Of a DNA stretch of 7,032 nucleotides, positions 6,442-7,032 are shown in pieces (position 1 is the stretch's first letter; the number at the start of each line of letters is the position of its first letter). The stretch is from assembly GCA_011620305.1 (NCBI GenBank), contig WOZL01000064.1, positions 1 through 7,032 on the forward strand, given 5' to 3'. The notes beneath the pieces were generated by a model. It worked only from the letters and a program-made list of their open reading frames with translations, ran no database searches and was not told the DNA's origin. This stretch comes from Candidatus Dojkabacteria bacterium (lineage in GTDB: Bacteria; Patescibacteriota; Dojkabacteria; SC72). Made by a program: the position numbers and the translations under genes.

Positions 6442-7032
6442 TTATTTACCAATCCCTCTATATACCTTTCCACTTTTACTTATCTCTTCTTTATCTAACT
6501 TATTCATTCCATCTACTACAACCTTAATATTCTTTCTCTTACCAATTTCCTTAGTTAAATCTCCAAACTTCTTATGTGCTGTAGCTACTACTACACCCTC
6601 ACACTTATCTAAGGCCTCATCTAAACTCTTTACATTAGACATATCTGGAACAAAAGGATCAAAAACTAAAAGATCTGCACCCTTCTCCTCTAAAATCTCT
6701 AATATCTCTAAACAAGGACTCTCTCTAAGGTCTGCAATATCCTCTTTATAACTAAGACCAAGTAAAGCAATCTTAGTACCATTAATAGGTAACTTAACCT
6801 CATTTAAAGCATCCTGTAACCTCTCTACTGTATACTCAGGCATACTATTATTAACCTCTCTAGCCATCTTTAAAAGCTTATGATCAAACCCAGACTCAGC
6901 AGCCCTATTGATAAGATAGTAAGGGTCTACTGCTATACAGTGGCCTCCTACACCTCTACCAGGCCAATGTACCATGAAAGAGAATGGTTTATTTGAAGAA
7001 CCTTTTAATGTTTCTATTAGGTCTATACCCAT
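6442..7032 (-). CDS. UDP-N-acetylhexosamine-type nucleotide-sugar dehydrogenase, C-terminal part (cut by window edge)
   Basis: This is the C-terminal 196 residues of a UDP-glucose/GDP-mannose dehydrogenase family enzyme. The family oxidises C6 of a nucleotide sugar to a carboxylate in two NAD+-dependent steps in the cytoplasm. Visible residues 25-40 read GRGVGGHCIAVDPYYL, the catalytic cysteine motif (Cys32). The HCI(A/P)VDP form is that of the UDP-ManNAc/UDP-GlcNAc branch (WecC/WbpA type), unlike the GGSCFPKD form of UDP-glucose dehydrogenases. The central helix follows (REVNNSMPEY, about 59-67). The C-terminal UDP-binding domain then begins, with GLSYKEDIADLRESP at about 92-106, including the conserved Lys and Arg. 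The family is usually 420-440 residues, so more than half lies beyond the right edge. The Met at the edge sits in the internal 'MGID' helix and is not the start. The stop is TAA, 20 bases before the GT2 gene. The product is probably a UDP-N-acetylhexosaminuronic acid, but the exact sugar is inferred from the motif only. Confidence 0.93.
   Translation of the reverse strand: MGIDLIETLKGSSNKPFSFMVHWPGRGVGGHCIAVDPYYLINRAAESGFDHKLLKMAREVNNSMPEYTVERLQDALNEVKLPINGTKIALLGLSYKEDIADLRESPCLEILEILEEKGADLLVFDPFVPDMSNVKSLDEALDKCEGVVVATAHKKFGDLTKEIGKRKNIKVVVDGMNKLDKEEISKSGKVYRGIGK

Noticed and set aside
6434..6751. Plus-strand open frame of 105 codons
   Set aside because: It is antisense to the dehydrogenase C-terminal domain, which carries clear family motifs. 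The Ser/Leu/Pro-rich translation is typical of an opposite-strand artefact.
7030..7032. ATG at the right edge as the start of the dehydrogenase gene
   Set aside because: It encodes the conserved internal Met of the 'MGID' segment just before the catalytic Cys motif. The family has a further 220 or so residues upstream, so the gene is cut by the window.

Overview
This 7 kb window is AT-rich (G+C roughly one third, judged by eye) and tightly packed. It contains six genes, all on the minus strand, so the order of transcription runs from the right edge to the left edge. It is part of a surface-glycan (capsule, exopolysaccharide, O-antigen-like or glycoprotein-glycan) gene cluster. The genes are separated by 20 bases, 1-base and 4-base overlaps, and one 122-base gap. 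No RNA gene, CRISPR array, insertion sequence or phage gene was seen, and no stretch longer than 300 bases lacks a gene.

Layout in reading order (right to left): (1) the C-terminal half of a UDP-N-acetylhexosamine-type nucleotide-sugar dehydrogenase, cut by the right edge (6442-7032); (2) a family 2 glycosyltransferase of the polyprenyl-phosphate-sugar synthase type with two C-terminal membrane helices (5459-6421); (3) a DUF354 protein of GT-B/epimerase-like type (4422-5459); (4) a GT4 glycosyltransferase (3214-4401); (5) a 604-residue multi-pass membrane protein of the GT-C (PMT/GT39-like) class (1277-3091); (6) a second, paralogous GT-C protein that starts in an ATGA overlap with gene 5 and runs off the left edge (1-1280). 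The sixth gene has no stop codon inside the window and is easily missed. Its reading frame is open for all 1280 bases and aligns with gene 5 along its whole visible length.

How the genes may work together (inference): the dehydrogenase makes an acidic nucleotide sugar. The soluble GT4 enzyme, and perhaps the DUF354 protein, would act on the cytoplasmic side. The GT2 enzyme would load one sugar onto a polyprenyl phosphate carrier. The tandem GT-C proteins would use such lipid-linked sugars on the outer face of the membrane. The substrates cannot be read from sequence.

The organism cannot be fixed from this window. Low G+C, very short gaps, heavy use of AGA and ATA codons and near-absence of Shine-Dalgarno sequences fit a low-G+C archaeon or a candidate-phylum-type bacterium. 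The one larger gap (3092-3213) holds a good bacterial-type -35/-10 pair, but its AT-rich core could equally be an archaeal TATA box. Nothing here amounts to a clearly new system. The most interesting parts are the tandem GT-C pair and the uncharacterised DUF354 enzyme among sugar-transfer genes.
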